From the NCBI GenBank assembly GCA_030706635.1, contig JAUZOD010000015.1:1-64000 (forward strand): a stretch of 64,000 bases of DNA. Reading direction: 5' to 3'. This document shows, piece by piece, positions 41,259 to 51,002 of this stretch; position 1 is the first letter of the stretch; each line of letters begins with the position of its first letter. A program made the position numbers and the translations under genes. The notes beneath the pieces are model-generated. The model worked only from the letters and a program-made list of their open reading frames with translations. It made no database searches and had not been told where the DNA came from. The stretch is from Bacteroidota bacterium. GTDB lineage: Bacteria > Bacteroidota > Bacteroidia > Chitinophagales > Chitinophagaceae.

Positions 41259-43292
41259 TTACCAAATCTTTACCCGAAGGCTATCGGGGCGGTACATGGA
41301 ATCAGTTGGTTCTACATGAAACGCCTTGTAAAAAGCGGGCATATTGGAAAACATTCCGTTTATCCGCCACATAGGCGGAGAATGCGGATCTGAGAGCGCC
41401 AGGGTTCTCTGGTATTCCGGCCGGTTTTTCGTTCGCCAAATCTGGGCGCCGGCCAGGAAGAAACGTTGATCTGGCGTAAGTCCGTCTATTTTTTCGTCTC
41501 CTTTGCCCTGAGCTGTCTTTTTGAAGGCTGCGTAGGCGATGGCAGTCCCGCCATTGTCTGCTATATTTTCACCCTGAGTCAGATCTCCGTTCACATGAAG
41601 AGTATCCACAGCAATATATCCGTTGTATTGATCAATGATTTTTTGAGCACGGGCTTTAAATTTTCTGGCGTCTTCAGCTGTCCACCATTCTTTTAGATTT
41701 CCATCTGCGTCGAACTGGCGACCCTGGTCATCGAAGCCATGGGTGATCTCGTGACCAATTCCTATACCGATGGCACCATAGTTTACCGCGTCATCTCCGG
41801 AAATAAAATAAAACGGCGGCTGTAGTATGCCGGCAGGAAAGTTAACGTCGTTGGCGGTAGGGTTGTAATAGGCATTTACGGTCGGCGGAGTCATGTACCA
41901 TTCTGAGCGGTCGACCGGTTTACCGATTTTATGAATATCCCTTAGATAAGCATAGTGGGTGGTAGCCTTAAGGTTGGAAATAATATTATCCCGCGCAATG
42001 GTCACGGAAGAATAATCTTTCCACTTATCCGGATAACCCACTTTTTTTACGATCGCCTGTAATTTTACCAGTGCCTTTTGCTTGGTGGAGTCACTCATCC
42101 AGTCCAGTTGCCGGATCCTTTCACCATAAGTGGTAAGGATATTGTCCACCATTTCATTGATCCGCTGTTTTGCTTCCGGCGGAAAGTATTGCTGAACATA
42201 CAACTGGCCTATTGCATCTCCCAGTTGCTGGTCAACCATGGACCCCATCCTTTTCCATCGTTCTCTCATTTGCGTTTGCCCGTTCAGCAATTTGTTAAAT
42301 TCAAATTTTGCATTCACAAAGTCATGGGGCAGATAATCGGCGTCATCATTCAGTACATGAAAGCACAGATAAGTTTTAAGGGTTTGCAGGGGGGTTTTCC
42401 GGATGAGGGCATAAAGTCCCCGATAAAATGCAGGCTGGCCCATCAGCACGGTATCGGCGTTAACACCCAGATTTTTCAGAAAATTTTTAAAACCGGGCAT
42501 CGTTTTATTTAAAGAGGCGACGGATTCCTTGTTATAGTTGGCAAGGGGGTCCCGCAACGCAACGGGTCCTTTAGAGATCTTTGCGAGCGCAGTTTCCAAT
42601 TCCATGATGGCCATTGCTTTTTTATCTGCTTCGGCAGGATGGTCACCTGTTAAAGTGAAGATCTGACGGATATAGTCGGTATAACCTTTTCTGATTTTCA
42701 CGGAGGCCGAATCCTTTTTAAAATAAAAATCTCTGTTGGGGAGACCAAGTCCTCCCTGATCAAAATGCGCTGCATTCAGGGTGCTGTTTTTATCATCCGC
42801 ACTTACATAAAAGCTGATGAAAGGGCCGTGATTCACCTTATATTCTGCGGCAATCTCGTTCATCAGGTCGGCTGTATTTTTAATATTTCCGATACTGTCG
42901 AGTTCAGGCCTGACGGGCATTAAACCTCTCCTTTCTATGCCGGCAGAATCCATTGCACTATAAAATAAATCTCCGGCTTGCTGGGCTATAGATCCCTTAA
43001 CAGAACTGGTTGATCGGGAAATCGAATCCAGTATCCGGTACAGGCGTGCCGATATGCTGTCTCGCAGTGTCGAGAAACTTCCCCAGGAAGATTGAGAAGG
43101 CGGAATCACGGTTCTTTTTAACCATGCACCATTGGCATATAAAAAGAAGTTCGACTGGGGCCTGACTGAAGTATCGTGGGAACTGAGATCGAGCGGGTCG
43201 GTTCCTCCTGTTGCTTTGCCGGAACCAGCAGGATGCTGGCAGGAAAAAAAGAGAACGGAAACGCTGATTAAAAAACTGAGGGACCATTTCAT
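41259..43292 (-). CDS. M13 (neprilysin/PepO) family metalloendopeptidase, lipoprotein
   Basis: A 677-residue zinc peptidase. The zinc site is GIGHEITHGFDDQG (HExxH near 514), the third ligand Glu is in ENIADNGGTAIAY (about 575), and VNAYYNPTANDVNFPAGILQPPFY supplies the substrate-binding NAYY motif. The end CRVW-like motif is here RVKIW. The signal ends in the lipobox LFFSC, so the enzyme is a lipoprotein facing the periplasm or outside. M13 peptidases cut short peptides; in Bacteroidota they are common and not tied to one pathway. Confidence 0.93.
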   Translation of the reverse strand: MKWSLSFLISVSVLFFSCQHPAGSGKATGGTDPLDLSSHDTSVRPQSNFFLYANGAWLKRTVIPPSQSSWGSFSTLRDSISARLYRILDSISRSTSSVKGSIAQQAGDLFYSAMDSAGIERRGLMPVRPELDSIGNIKNTADLMNEIAAEYKVNHGPFISFYVSADDKNSTLNAAHFDQGGLGLPNRDFYFKKDSASVKIRKGYTDYIRQIFTLTGDHPAEADKKAMAIMELETALAKISKGPVALRDPLANYNKESVASLNKTMPGFKNFLKNLGVNADTVLMGQPAFYRGLYALIRKTPLQTLKTYLCFHVLNDDADYLPHDFVNAKFEFNKLLNGQTQMRERWKRMGSMVDQQLGDAIGQLYVQQYFPPEAKQRINEMVDNILTTYGERIRQLDWMSDSTKQKALVKLQAIVKKVGYPDKWKDYSSVTIARDNIISNLKATTHYAYLRDIHKIGKPVDRSEWYMTPPTVNAYYNPTANDVNFPAGILQPPFYFISGDDAVNYGAIGIGIGHEITHGFDDQGRQFDADGNLKEWWTAEDARKFKARAQKIIDQYNGYIAVDTLHVNGDLTQGENIADNGGTAIAYAAFKKTAQGKGDEKIDGLTPDQRFFLAGAQIWRTKNRPEYQRTLALSDPHSPPMWRINGMFSNMPAFYKAFHVEPTDSMYRPDSLRVKIW

Positions 43293-43464
43293 TTGAACAC
43301 ATTTTGAAAATAAAAAAACACGACGACTATCTTTTGAAGACTGTCCAGTTTATGGCGGATCGGGACACATTCAGGGGGACGAAATTAAGAATTAATGGAT
43401 TCAGACAGTTGGCATTGTGATCAGTGGCAGGGGCCATTCAAAGTTTTTCTTAAAAAAACGATCA

Positions 43465-43490
43465 ATTAAACAAACGTTTAATTAACTTTG
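43465..43490 (+). promoter_or_regulatory. TetR-type dyad with adjoining -7 element
   Basis: ATTAAAC (43465-43471), AAAC, GTTTAAT (43476-43482): a perfect 7-bp dyad. TAACTTTG (43483-43490) follows directly and is an exact -7 match, 4 bases before the ATG, so transcription would start at or beside the ATG. The dyad would block this promoter when bound by the TetR protein encoded next. Confidence 0.6.
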
Positions 43491-43494
43491 CGGC

Positions 43495-44130
43495 ATGAAA
43501 CCAGCTTATTCCGAAAAACGGTTACAATTATTGGATACAGCGGAGCGGTTATTTTCCGAAAAGGGGTTCGACGGCACTTCGGTACGTGATATTGCTGAAG
43601 AAGCTGGCATCAATACTGCAATGATCTCCTATTATTTTGGCTCCAAGGAAAAACTTATGGAGGCGATTTTTGAAGAGAGAAGTCTGAATGTCAGAGAGAA
43701 AGTAGATCTTCTGCTAAAAGATGACAGTCTTGATCCCTTACAGAAAATGTACCGGCTGCTGGATGAATATGTGGAAAAAATCATGCAGCGGAAAAAATTC
43801 CACCGGATTCTCTTATGTGAGCAGGTGATTAATCAGAATCCAATCATCATCGAGATGCTGGCCAAAATAAAATCCCGGAATTTATCCAGCATCAACGATG
43901 TCATTCGCCTGGGTCAGAAAAAAGGGCTTTTTAAAAAGCAGGTGGATGTGCCGATGATGATGAATACCCTTATCGGAACGATCTCTCACATGCTGGTCAA
44001 TCTGGATTTTTATAAAGCGTATCATCATCTGGAAACGCTGACAGATGAAGAATTTGAAAAAACGCTTAAGAAAAAATTATCCGCACACATTAAAATCATT
44101 TTCAAAGCAATCCTTTCTCATGAATCTTAA
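43495..44130 (+). CDS. TetR/AcrR family repressor
   Basis: A 211-residue regulator. The N-terminal helix-turn-helix reads RLQLLDTAERLFSEKGFDGTSVRDIAEEAGINTAMISYYFGSKEKLMEAIFEE, the standard TetR DNA-binding domain. The rest is the helical ligand and dimerisation domain. It overlaps the following TolC gene by 11 bp, so it belongs to the efflux operon (43495-48212) and probably represses it together with itself through the dyad at 43465. The start ATG at 43495 sits almost on the predicted transcription start. Confidence 0.93.
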   Translation: MKPAYSEKRLQLLDTAERLFSEKGFDGTSVRDIAEEAGINTAMISYYFGSKEKLMEAIFEERSLNVREKVDLLLKDDSLDPLQKMYRLLDEYVEKIMQRKKFHRILLCEQVINQNPIIIEMLAKIKSRNLSSINDVIRLGQKKGLFKKQVDVPMMMNTLIGTISHMLVNLDFYKAYHHLETLTDEEFEKTLKKKLSAHIKIIFKAILSHES

Positions 44131-45472
44131 AACAATTTTTTCCGGGCTGACTTTCGGACTTCTCATGCTAATATCCCGCGAAGGGATGGGACAGGATCGT
44201 GTTCGTAACATTTCGCTAGGTGAAGCGATCGATCTGAGCATTAAAAACAGCAAACCCCTGAAGGCAGCAAAAGCCAGGGCCGATCAGGCTGATGCCGCAC
44301 TCATCCAGGCAAGACAAAACAAGCTGCCCGATTTTAAAATCAGCGGGGCCTATCTGCGGGTTACACAGCCTAATCTTGATTTGAAAGTTAAACTCAATAA
44401 CAGCGGTGGATCAGGCGGCAGTTCCCCCAGTGAGATTAAAGTAAACCAGGCCGCTTACGGCATTGCGAACCTTTCACTGCCTTTGTATTCCGGATTGCGC
44501 ATTCAATATGGCATCCGCTCGGCGGAATTTTTAGAAAAGGCCGCAACGCTTGATGCAGACAATGATCAGGAAGGGGTCGTTCTCAATGCTATAGCCGCTT
44601 TCAGTAATTTGTACAAGGCCAATGCCAACGTGCGGCTGATCCGGGAGAACCTGGCGCAGTCCAGATCCCGTGATTCGGATTTCAATAACCTGGAACGGAA
44701 TGGGTTGCTGGCGAGAAATGACAGGTTAAAAGCGGCCCTTCAAACCTCGAATATCGAATTGAATCTGGTCGATGCAGAGAATAATCTGAAAGTGGCTACC
44801 GTAAATATGAATCTTCTGCTCGGGCTTCCGGAACATGATGAGATCATTCCGGATTCCAATAGCCTGTCTCAGGCCGTGACACTGGAAGGAATTGACGATT
44901 ATGAGCAGCTGGCCATCCAAAACCGGAAGGACATTCAGGCCCAGCAATATAGAAAGAAGGCATCTGCAGTGGGTATCCAGTCAGCGAAAAGTGATTATTA
45001 TCCTTCGCTGGCCCTAACCGGCGGTTATATTGCTGCAGATATTCCCAACCTGGTCACGATTACCAACGCCGTCACTTTTGGCCTGGGCGTTTCATATAAT
45101 GTTTCTTCATTGTGGAAAACAAATGCCAAAGTGGCTCAGGCAAAGGCCCGGCTGGCTGAAGCGGAGGCAAACGAAGATTATCTGAATGATCAGGTGAAGC
45201 TCGAAATTAATGAAGCTTACCAGTCTTATATTTCTGCCCGGAAAAAGATCGAGGTCAGCGAAAAAGCAATCGAACAGGCAACCGAAAATTACAAAATCAA
45301 CAAAAATAAATATGATAACAGTCTGGTCACGGTCACGGATCTGTTAGACGCGAACGTGGCGTTGCTGCAAGCGAAGATCAGCCTGGAATTAAGCAAAGCC
45401 GACGCACTCGTCGCCTATAATACGCTTTTGCAAAAGGCGGGCGTAATTACCAAATCCCTTAACACAAAATAA
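44120..45472 (+). CDS. TolC-like outer membrane efflux protein
   Basis: A 450-residue outer membrane factor. The signal peptide MNLKTIFSGLTFGLLMLISREGMGQ fixes the ATG at 44120. TolC-type repeats follow: SLGEAIDLSIKNSKPLKAAKARADQADAALIQARQNKLPD and a second copy around AIQNRKDIQAQQYRKKASAVGIQSAKSDYYPSLALTGGY, each with the helix pair that forms the periplasmic tunnel. It exports substances with the HlyD and MFS proteins encoded next. Confidence 0.9.
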   Translation: MNLKTIFSGLTFGLLMLISREGMGQDRVRNISLGEAIDLSIKNSKPLKAAKARADQADAALIQARQNKLPDFKISGAYLRVTQPNLDLKVKLNNSGGSGGSSPSEIKVNQAAYGIANLSLPLYSGLRIQYGIRSAEFLEKAATLDADNDQEGVVLNAIAAFSNLYKANANVRLIRENLAQSRSRDSDFNNLERNGLLARNDRLKAALQTSNIELNLVDAENNLKVATVNMNLLLGLPEHDEIIPDSNSLSQAVTLEGIDDYEQLAIQNRKDIQAQQYRKKASAVGIQSAKSDYYPSLALTGGYIAADIPNLVTITNAVTFGLGVSYNVSSLWKTNAKVAQAKARLAEAEANEDYLNDQVKLEINEAYQSYISARKKIEVSEKAIEQATENYKINKNKYDNSLVTVTDLLDANVALLQAKISLELSKADALVAYNTLLQKAGVITKSLNTK

Positions 45473-45498
45473 TTTAATTTTTTAATTGTAAAGTTTTT

Positions 45499-46611
45499 AT
45501 GGCAACAGAAAAAGAAAACTACGGTCAATCTCAACCAAAGAAAAGGAGTAAGGTTTTCCTGATCATTCTCATCGCGCTGGTGATTGCTGGTGGCTGGTTT
45601 GGTATAAGTAAATGGAACCATGCACAGCATCATATGGAAACAGATGACGCGCAGGTGGAAGCGAATATAAGTCCGATTATTCCCCGGGTTTCGGGCTATG
45701 TAAAAGAAGTGCGGGTCAGCGATAATCAACAAGTGAAAGTGGGGGATACACTGCTGATCCTGGATGACCGGGATCTGCTGATCAAACTCGAGCAGGCTGA
45801 AGCAGCGCTGGCCACGGCCCAAAGCAGCCTGTCCGCTGCAAAAGCGGCAACGACGGCAGCACGCTCAAATATCGGTACTTCGCAGATCGCCGTGCTCGCT
45901 GTAGATGCTGAAATCGAAAAGGCCAAAGTAAACGTATGGCAGACGACGCAGGAATATAACAGGTACGCCAACCTCATTCAGGATCATTCTGTTACCCAGC
46001 AGCAATTCGAAGACAAGCAGGCGGCAAAAGAATCCGCTGAAAAGCAGCTCCAAATACTGGAGCAGCAGAAAAATCAGGCGTCCAGCCAAACCAGTTCCGT
46101 AGCCAGCCAGAGCAATGCCACGTCTTCACAGATCAGCGTTGCTGCGTCAACCATCAAGCAGAGACAGGTGGATGTGAATGATGCCAGGCTCAATCTTTCC
46201 TACGCCGTCATTACGGCGCCTGCAAACGGTTTGGTTTCCAAGGTAAACGTGCAGGTCGGACAATTTCTTAATGCAGGGCAGTCTACTTTCAGTATCGTAT
46301 TGGACCAGCATTTGTGGGTGGTGGCCAATTTTAAAGAGACGCAATACAACAAGATCCGTATCGGGCAGAAAGTAATTGTGAATGCAGATGCCCTCCCCGG
46401 TCATGATTTTGAGGCGAAAGTGGCTTCTTTTTCGCCGGCCACCGGTGCGCGGTTTGCGCTGCTTCCACCGGATAATGCCAGCGGAAACTTTGTAAAGGTG
46501 GTTCAGCGCCTTCCCATAAAAATTGAATTTGACAATGCAGACGATTCCCTGCTGGGCCGGTTGAAAGCGGGGATGAACGTAGACGTGGACGTTCATATTG
46601 ATGGTAAATAA
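45499..46611 (+). CDS. HlyD/EmrA-type membrane fusion protein
   Basis: A 370-residue periplasmic adaptor. One TM helix (about 17-33, VFLIILIALVIAGGWFGI), lipoyl/biotinyl half-motif around RVSGYVKEVRVSDNQQVKVGDTLLILDD, long coiled coil with QAEAALATAQSSL, and AVITAPANGLVSKVNVQVGQFLNAGQ for the second lipoyl half. The layout matches EmrA. It joins the 14-TM MFS pump and the TolC protein to span the envelope. Confidence 0.93.
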   Translation: MATEKENYGQSQPKKRSKVFLIILIALVIAGGWFGISKWNHAQHHMETDDAQVEANISPIIPRVSGYVKEVRVSDNQQVKVGDTLLILDDRDLLIKLEQAEAALATAQSSLSAAKAATTAARSNIGTSQIAVLAVDAEIEKAKVNVWQTTQEYNRYANLIQDHSVTQQQFEDKQAAKESAEKQLQILEQQKNQASSQTSSVASQSNATSSQISVAASTIKQRQVDVNDARLNLSYAVITAPANGLVSKVNVQVGQFLNAGQSTFSIVLDQHLWVVANFKETQYNKIRIGQKVIVNADALPGHDFEAKVASFSPATGARFALLPPDNASGNFVKVVQRLPIKIEFDNADDSLLGRLKAGMNVDVDVHIDGK

Positions 46612-46634
46612 ATAATTTTTCGAAATTGAAGTCT

Positions 46635-48212
46635 ATGGACCTTCGTCAGGATTCTTTGGTTGAATATGGCTCCAGACGGGTGATCATCACCCTCACTGCC
46701 ATCACCTGTACCTTGCTCGAGATTATCGATTCCACCATAGTTAACGTGGCGTTGAATGACATGCGCGGAAATCTCGGCGCCACGTTGACTGAAGTGGCCT
46801 GGGTGATCACGGCCTATGCCATCGGCAATGTAATTATTATTCCGATGACCAGCTGGCTTTCGAATCAGTTTGGACGGAGAGCTTATTTTGCCACTTCCAT
46901 CATGATTTTTACCGTGTGTTCTTTTCTTTGCGGAAATGCCAACGGAATCTGGGAGCTGGTCTTCTTCCGCTTTATGCAGGGTTTGGGTGGCGGCGCTCTG
47001 CTGGCTACTTCACAAACCATCATTACAGAAGTATACCCGCCGGATAAACGGGGCATGGCCCAGGCTATTTACGGACTGGGGATTATCGTCGGCCCCACCC
47101 TTGGGCCCCCACTAGGTGGTTACATTGTAGATCATTTCTCCTGGCCCTATATTTTTTATATCAACATACCCATTGGTGTAATTGCCACTTTGCTTACCCT
47201 GCAGTTCATCCGGAATCCGAACTACGGGAAAAAAAGTGCTCTGCAGGATATTGACTGGGGCGGCATTTTTCTCCTGGCCCTGTCTATCGGTTCATTGCAG
47301 TATGTGCTGGAAAAAGGACAGGATGATGACTGGTTTGCGGATAAATACATCATCCTTTTCAGTTGTCTTACCGTATTGGGCGGATTCTTTTTTATCTGGA
47401 GGGAAACGATTTTCCGAAACCCGATCGTGAATCTGCGGGTGCTCAAAAACGGGAACTTGCGCATTGGTACCGTGCTGACCTTTATACTCGGTTTCGGTTT
47501 ATACGGATCCACCTTCATCATTCCCATTTACACGCAGAGCACCCTGGGTTGGACGGCCGAGCAATCGGGTATGCTGATGGTGGCTTCTTCCGTTACCACG
47601 GCATTCATGATGCCGGTGATCGGGCAGTTGCTGCAGAAAGGCGTCAAACAGCAGTTCCTGGTATCCTTCGGGATGCTGTTTTTTGCCGTTTTTTGTTTCT
47701 GGGGTTATAATATCCTGACGAATGATACAGGCTCGGGGGCTTTCTTCTGGATGCTGGTGGTTCGCGGGGCGGGCATGGCCATGCTGTTCATTCCGATTAC
47801 CACTTTATCACTGAGTACATTGAGAGGGGCCGAGATCGGACAGGGCGTGTCCTTTACCGGAATGATGCGCCAGATCGGCGGATCTTTTGGAGTGGCGATC
47901 ATAACCACTTTTATGGCGCGGCAGAATATGGATCACCGCAGCAATCTGGTGAGTAAATTGAACATCAATGATCCGGTTGTTCAAAACCGGGTGAATTCTT
48001 TGCAACATGGATTTATGGCCAAGGGTATGCAGCCGGATCTGGCGCTGAAATCTGCTTATAAGGCGATTGATTTTTCGGTAACCACGCAGGCCAATGTGCA
48101 GACCTACATGGACGTGTTCTACTATCTCGGCATCATCTTCATCATTTGCATACCCTTTATACTGTTTGTAAAGGGAAGCAAACAAAAAGTATCTACTGAA
48201 GGAATGCATTGA
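46635..48212 (+). CDS. DHA2-family MFS multidrug transporter (EmrB-like)
   Basis: A 525-residue, 14-helix permease of the DHA2 family. Marks: IIDSTIVNVALNDM in helix 1, WVITAYAIGNVIIIP, GRRAYFATSIMIF (motif A), GLGIIVGPTLGPPLGGYIVD (motif C, antiporter signature) in helix 5. It would expel drugs or lipophilic acids in exchange for protons. The reading frame also opens upstream with TTG at 46626; ATG at 46635 is preferred. Ends the TetR-led operon. Confidence 0.92.
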   Translation: MDLRQDSLVEYGSRRVIITLTAITCTLLEIIDSTIVNVALNDMRGNLGATLTEVAWVITAYAIGNVIIIPMTSWLSNQFGRRAYFATSIMIFTVCSFLCGNANGIWELVFFRFMQGLGGGALLATSQTIITEVYPPDKRGMAQAIYGLGIIVGPTLGPPLGGYIVDHFSWPYIFYINIPIGVIATLLTLQFIRNPNYGKKSALQDIDWGGIFLLALSIGSLQYVLEKGQDDDWFADKYIILFSCLTVLGGFFFIWRETIFRNPIVNLRVLKNGNLRIGTVLTFILGFGLYGSTFIIPIYTQSTLGWTAEQSGMLMVASSVTTAFMMPVIGQLLQKGVKQQFLVSFGMLFFAVFCFWGYNILTNDTGSGAFFWMLVVRGAGMAMLFIPITTLSLSTLRGAEIGQGVSFTGMMRQIGGSFGVAIITTFMARQNMDHRSNLVSKLNINDPVVQNRVNSLQHGFMAKGMQPDLALKSAYKAIDFSVTTQANVQTYMDVFYYLGIIFIICIPFILFVKGSKQKVSTEGMH

Positions 48213-48266
48213 TCAATTTCCCCAAGTGGATGGGCATTCGGCTGCTTTTTGATGAATTTTGCTGAT

Positions 48267-49109
48267 TTACTGAATGCTGTACGCATAACTGATCTTTGCC
48301 ATAATCTCCTTTCGTTTGTTGTAGCAGGTTTCACCTGTTTTCAGGCCACGGTCGTCATATTCATATAGCCATTTCTGATAATCATTCGAGCCTGAGGGCA
48401 CAAAAAGCATGGATGAGATTCCCTGCGTATTGTATTCAAAAATATAATCCGGAAGCAGTCTCCCGGCCTTTTCGTTGTAGCGTACAATATCTGTTAGTCT
48501 GCCCTGGTCGTCATAATAATAGTAAACTGCAGGCAGCCGTTCTTTTCCGTGCATGGGATCTTCTTCTATAATCCTTCCTTTGTCATCGGTTTTAAAATTG
48601 ACGAAGGTCGTATCTGATCCGTTTTTTATTTTTATCATCTGTGCAGCCTTGCCCGCGTAAATCCAATGGTGTATTTCTGTGGCTTGTATATGATTGTCTG
48701 TTTCCAGTGAGGTGTTGACAATGCTGCTTAATTCGCCCTGCCCGTCGTAGCTGTATTCAGAAACACTTTTATAGGAATCACTCGTATCAACGGTTTTTAT
48801 CATCCTTCCGGAGGCATCATAAAATGTTTGCAGAACGGATGATTGCACGTCGGCTGATTGGGTAAAAGTAGTTATGGAACGGAAGTCCGGGGAAACGGTC
48901 TGAGAGCATTCGAAACCGGGTGTCGGTTCGCCGTTTCTCTCGGTGCTCGCGATATTCACTTTTTTCACCTTATTGCTGACATAAGATTTCCAGATACTCC
49001 GGGTTTGTTCCGGCAGCAATATATCCTTATAATAGTACTGGGAGCTTCCGGAAAGACTCAGAAAGGTGAAAATCAGAGCTAAAAAATACCTGGTGCGCAT
49101 CATATCCAT
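48267..49109 (-). CDS. Secreted YD/RHS-repeat-like protein
   Basis: A 280-residue exported protein (signal MMRTRYFLALIFTFLSLSGSSQ). The body holds repeats of the YD type: TFYDASGRMIKTVD, SEYSYDGQGELSSIVN, NFKTDDKGRIIEEDP, YYYDDQGRLTDIVRY and YEYDDRGLKTGETCY, each about 20-30 residues apart. RHS-type repeats form beta cocoons in big toxins, but stand-alone short versions are common in Bacteroidota and of unknown function. No toxin tip or peptidase domain is present. Confidence 0.75.
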   Translation of the reverse strand: MDMMRTRYFLALIFTFLSLSGSSQYYYKDILLPEQTRSIWKSYVSNKVKKVNIASTERNGEPTPGFECSQTVSPDFRSITTFTQSADVQSSVLQTFYDASGRMIKTVDTSDSYKSVSEYSYDGQGELSSIVNTSLETDNHIQATEIHHWIYAGKAAQMIKIKNGSDTTFVNFKTDDKGRIIEEDPMHGKERLPAVYYYYDDQGRLTDIVRYNEKAGRLLPDYIFEYNTQGISSMLFVPSGSNDYQKWLYEYDDRGLKTGETCYNKRKEIMAKISYAYSIQ

Positions 49110-49187
49110 GGATTAAGGTCAAGGGGTTAACGGTAAAAGACCATCTTAATTATATCGAATATCTTTATTTTTAATCAAAATTCCCGG

Positions 49188-50216
49188 TTGTCACATAGCA
49201 AAATCAGGTCAGAAAAAATTTGCCTCAATTGCGGGTCCCCGGTACCGGAAAGATATTGCACCTTTTGCGGACAGGAAAATATCGAACCCCGTCAGTCGGT
49301 GGGCCATCTGGTGACCCACTTTTTTTCAGATATCACCCATTTTGACGGTAAGTTCTTCGCGACTGTAAAAGACCTTTTCCGCAGACCGGGTTTTCTTTCC
49401 AGAGAATATATGATGGGCAGGCGCATGAGCTACCTGGATCCCATCAGGATGTATATTTTCACCTCCGCATTTTTTTTCATTATCTTCTTTTCCATGTTCG
49501 ATCTGAACAACTTCCGGTTGGGCACTGAGGGAGCTAAGTTCAGTGCTACCGGCTTAACCTTGCATAAAGCCCTGGAAAATGCGAAAACCGCCGAGGACTC
49601 AGCAAATATCCGGAATGCGTTTGCCGAAGGGGGGGTTAACAACCTCCACGTCAGCTACCGGTCCAGTAACTATCGCTCCCTGGCCCAATACGACTCCGTT
49701 CAGCAGGCCCTTCCCGCAAAACAGCGGGACGGATGGCTGAAAAGGATAATGAAGCGGAAAAATATTGAGATTGATAACAAATATCACAACAATAAATCGG
49801 CATTTCTCAGGAATTGGATCGGCATTTTTCTGCATAATTTTCCAAAATTTCTTTTTCTTTCACTTCCGGTGTTTGCCCTTTTGTTAAAGTTGCTGTATGT
49901 GCGGAAGCGGAAGCAGTTTTATTATGTGGATCACGGTATTTTTGCCGTTCACCTGTACATTTTTTCCTTTCTGGTGCTGTTGTTGTATTTCGGTTTGCTC
50001 AAACTGCAATCGGTTACCGGCTGGGCCTGGCTTCCATGGCTTGAATTCGCCATCTTTTCATTTTCACTATGGTATTTTTATAAGGCCATGCGAAATTTCT
50101 ATCGCCAGGATATTACCAAAACCCTCGTGAAGTATTTCCTGCTTTTGCTCCTTTCCTCTATAGTTCAGCTGACCCTGTTCGTTTTTTACGTTTTGTTTTC
50201 TCTTTTAGAAGTTTAA
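49188..50216 (+). CDS. DUF3667 membrane protein with zinc ribbon, TTG start
   Basis: A 342-residue protein. A zinc-ribbon CLNCGSPVPERYCTFCGQ lies at residues 12-29, followed by GHLVTHFFSDITHFDGKFFATVKDLFRRPGFLSREYMMGRR, the diagnostic DUF3667 stretch. Several membrane helices follow (about 90-110, and 210-340). The only start that preserves the zinc ribbon is TTG at 49188; there is no ATG in-frame until after it. It precedes mazG by 3 bp. Function unknown. Confidence 0.85.
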   Translation: MSHSKIRSEKICLNCGSPVPERYCTFCGQENIEPRQSVGHLVTHFFSDITHFDGKFFATVKDLFRRPGFLSREYMMGRRMSYLDPIRMYIFTSAFFFIIFFSMFDLNNFRLGTEGAKFSATGLTLHKALENAKTAEDSANIRNAFAEGGVNNLHVSYRSSNYRSLAQYDSVQQALPAKQRDGWLKRIMKRKNIEIDNKYHNNKSAFLRNWIGIFLHNFPKFLFLSLPVFALLLKLLYVRKRKQFYYVDHGIFAVHLYIFSFLVLLLYFGLLKLQSVTGWAWLPWLEFAIFSFSLWYFYKAMRNFYRQDITKTLVKYFLLLLLSSIVQLTLFVFYVLFSLLEV

Positions 50217-50219
50217 CAT

Positions 50220-51002
50220 ATGAATACCCAGCCTGTATCTGACGCTTTTATGCGACTTGTGAAAATAATGGATGAACTCCGCCGATTGTGTCCCTGGGAC
50301 CGCAAGCAAACCATACAAACCCTGCGAACGCTGACCATAGAAGAACTGTATGAGCTCACCGATGCTATCCTGGAAGAAAACTGGGAAGGCATCCGGGAGG
50401 AGCTGGGCGATCTTTTTTTGCATCTGGTATTTTACGCCCATATCGCCAAAGAGCAGGAACAGTTTGGATTGGAGGAGGTGCTTAACGGGATTTGCGAGAA
50501 ACTGATCAGCCGGCATCCGCATATCTATGCGGATGTGAAGGTGAACAATGAGGAAGACGTTAAACGAAACTGGGAAAACCTCAAATTAAAAGAAGGTAAA
50601 AAATCTGTCCTGGGCGGCGTTCCGGTTTCCCTGCCGGCCATCGTAAAAGCGATCCGTTTGCAGGAAAAATCGAAGCAGGTCGGTTTTGAATGGAGCAACA
50701 GCGGAGAAGTATGGGAAAAGGTGGAAGAAGAAACCCGGGAACTAAAGGAAGCTGTGGCTTCCGGGAACCTCGGGCATATGGAAGAAGAATTTGGTGATTT
50801 AATGTTCTCCCTGATTAATTATGCACGATTTTTGCATATAGATGCCGAAACTGCTCTTGAACGTACAAACCGGAAATTCATTTACCGGTTTACAAAGATG
50901 GAAGAGACTGTTGTTTTAAGCGGCAGGCAGATGGCGGACCTTTCGCTGGAGGAATTAGATGCCGTTTGGAACGCCGTTAAAAAACAAAAACGCTACGATT
51001 GA
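50220..51002 (+). CDS. mazG: Nucleoside triphosphate pyrophosphohydrolase MazG
   Basis: A 260-residue MazG with two tandem domains. Domain 1: LRRLCPWDRKQTIQTLRTLTIEELYELTDAI and EELGDLFLHLVFYAHIA hold the metal-binding EExxE and ExxD residues. Domain 2: EETRELKEAVASG..EEEFGDLMFSLINYARFL repeats the pattern. MazG hydrolyses abnormal or excess nucleoside triphosphates to monophosphates. Its TGA stop overlaps the TTG start of the histidine kinase gene, so both are coupled. Confidence 0.95.
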   Translation: MNTQPVSDAFMRLVKIMDELRRLCPWDRKQTIQTLRTLTIEELYELTDAILEENWEGIREELGDLFLHLVFYAHIAKEQEQFGLEEVLNGICEKLISRHPHIYADVKVNNEEDVKRNWENLKLKEGKKSVLGGVPVSLPAIVKAIRLQEKSKQVGFEWSNSGEVWEKVEEETRELKEAVASGNLGHMEEEFGDLMFSLINYARFLHIDAETALERTNRKFIYRFTKMEETVVLSGRQMADLSLEELDAVWNAVKKQKRYD

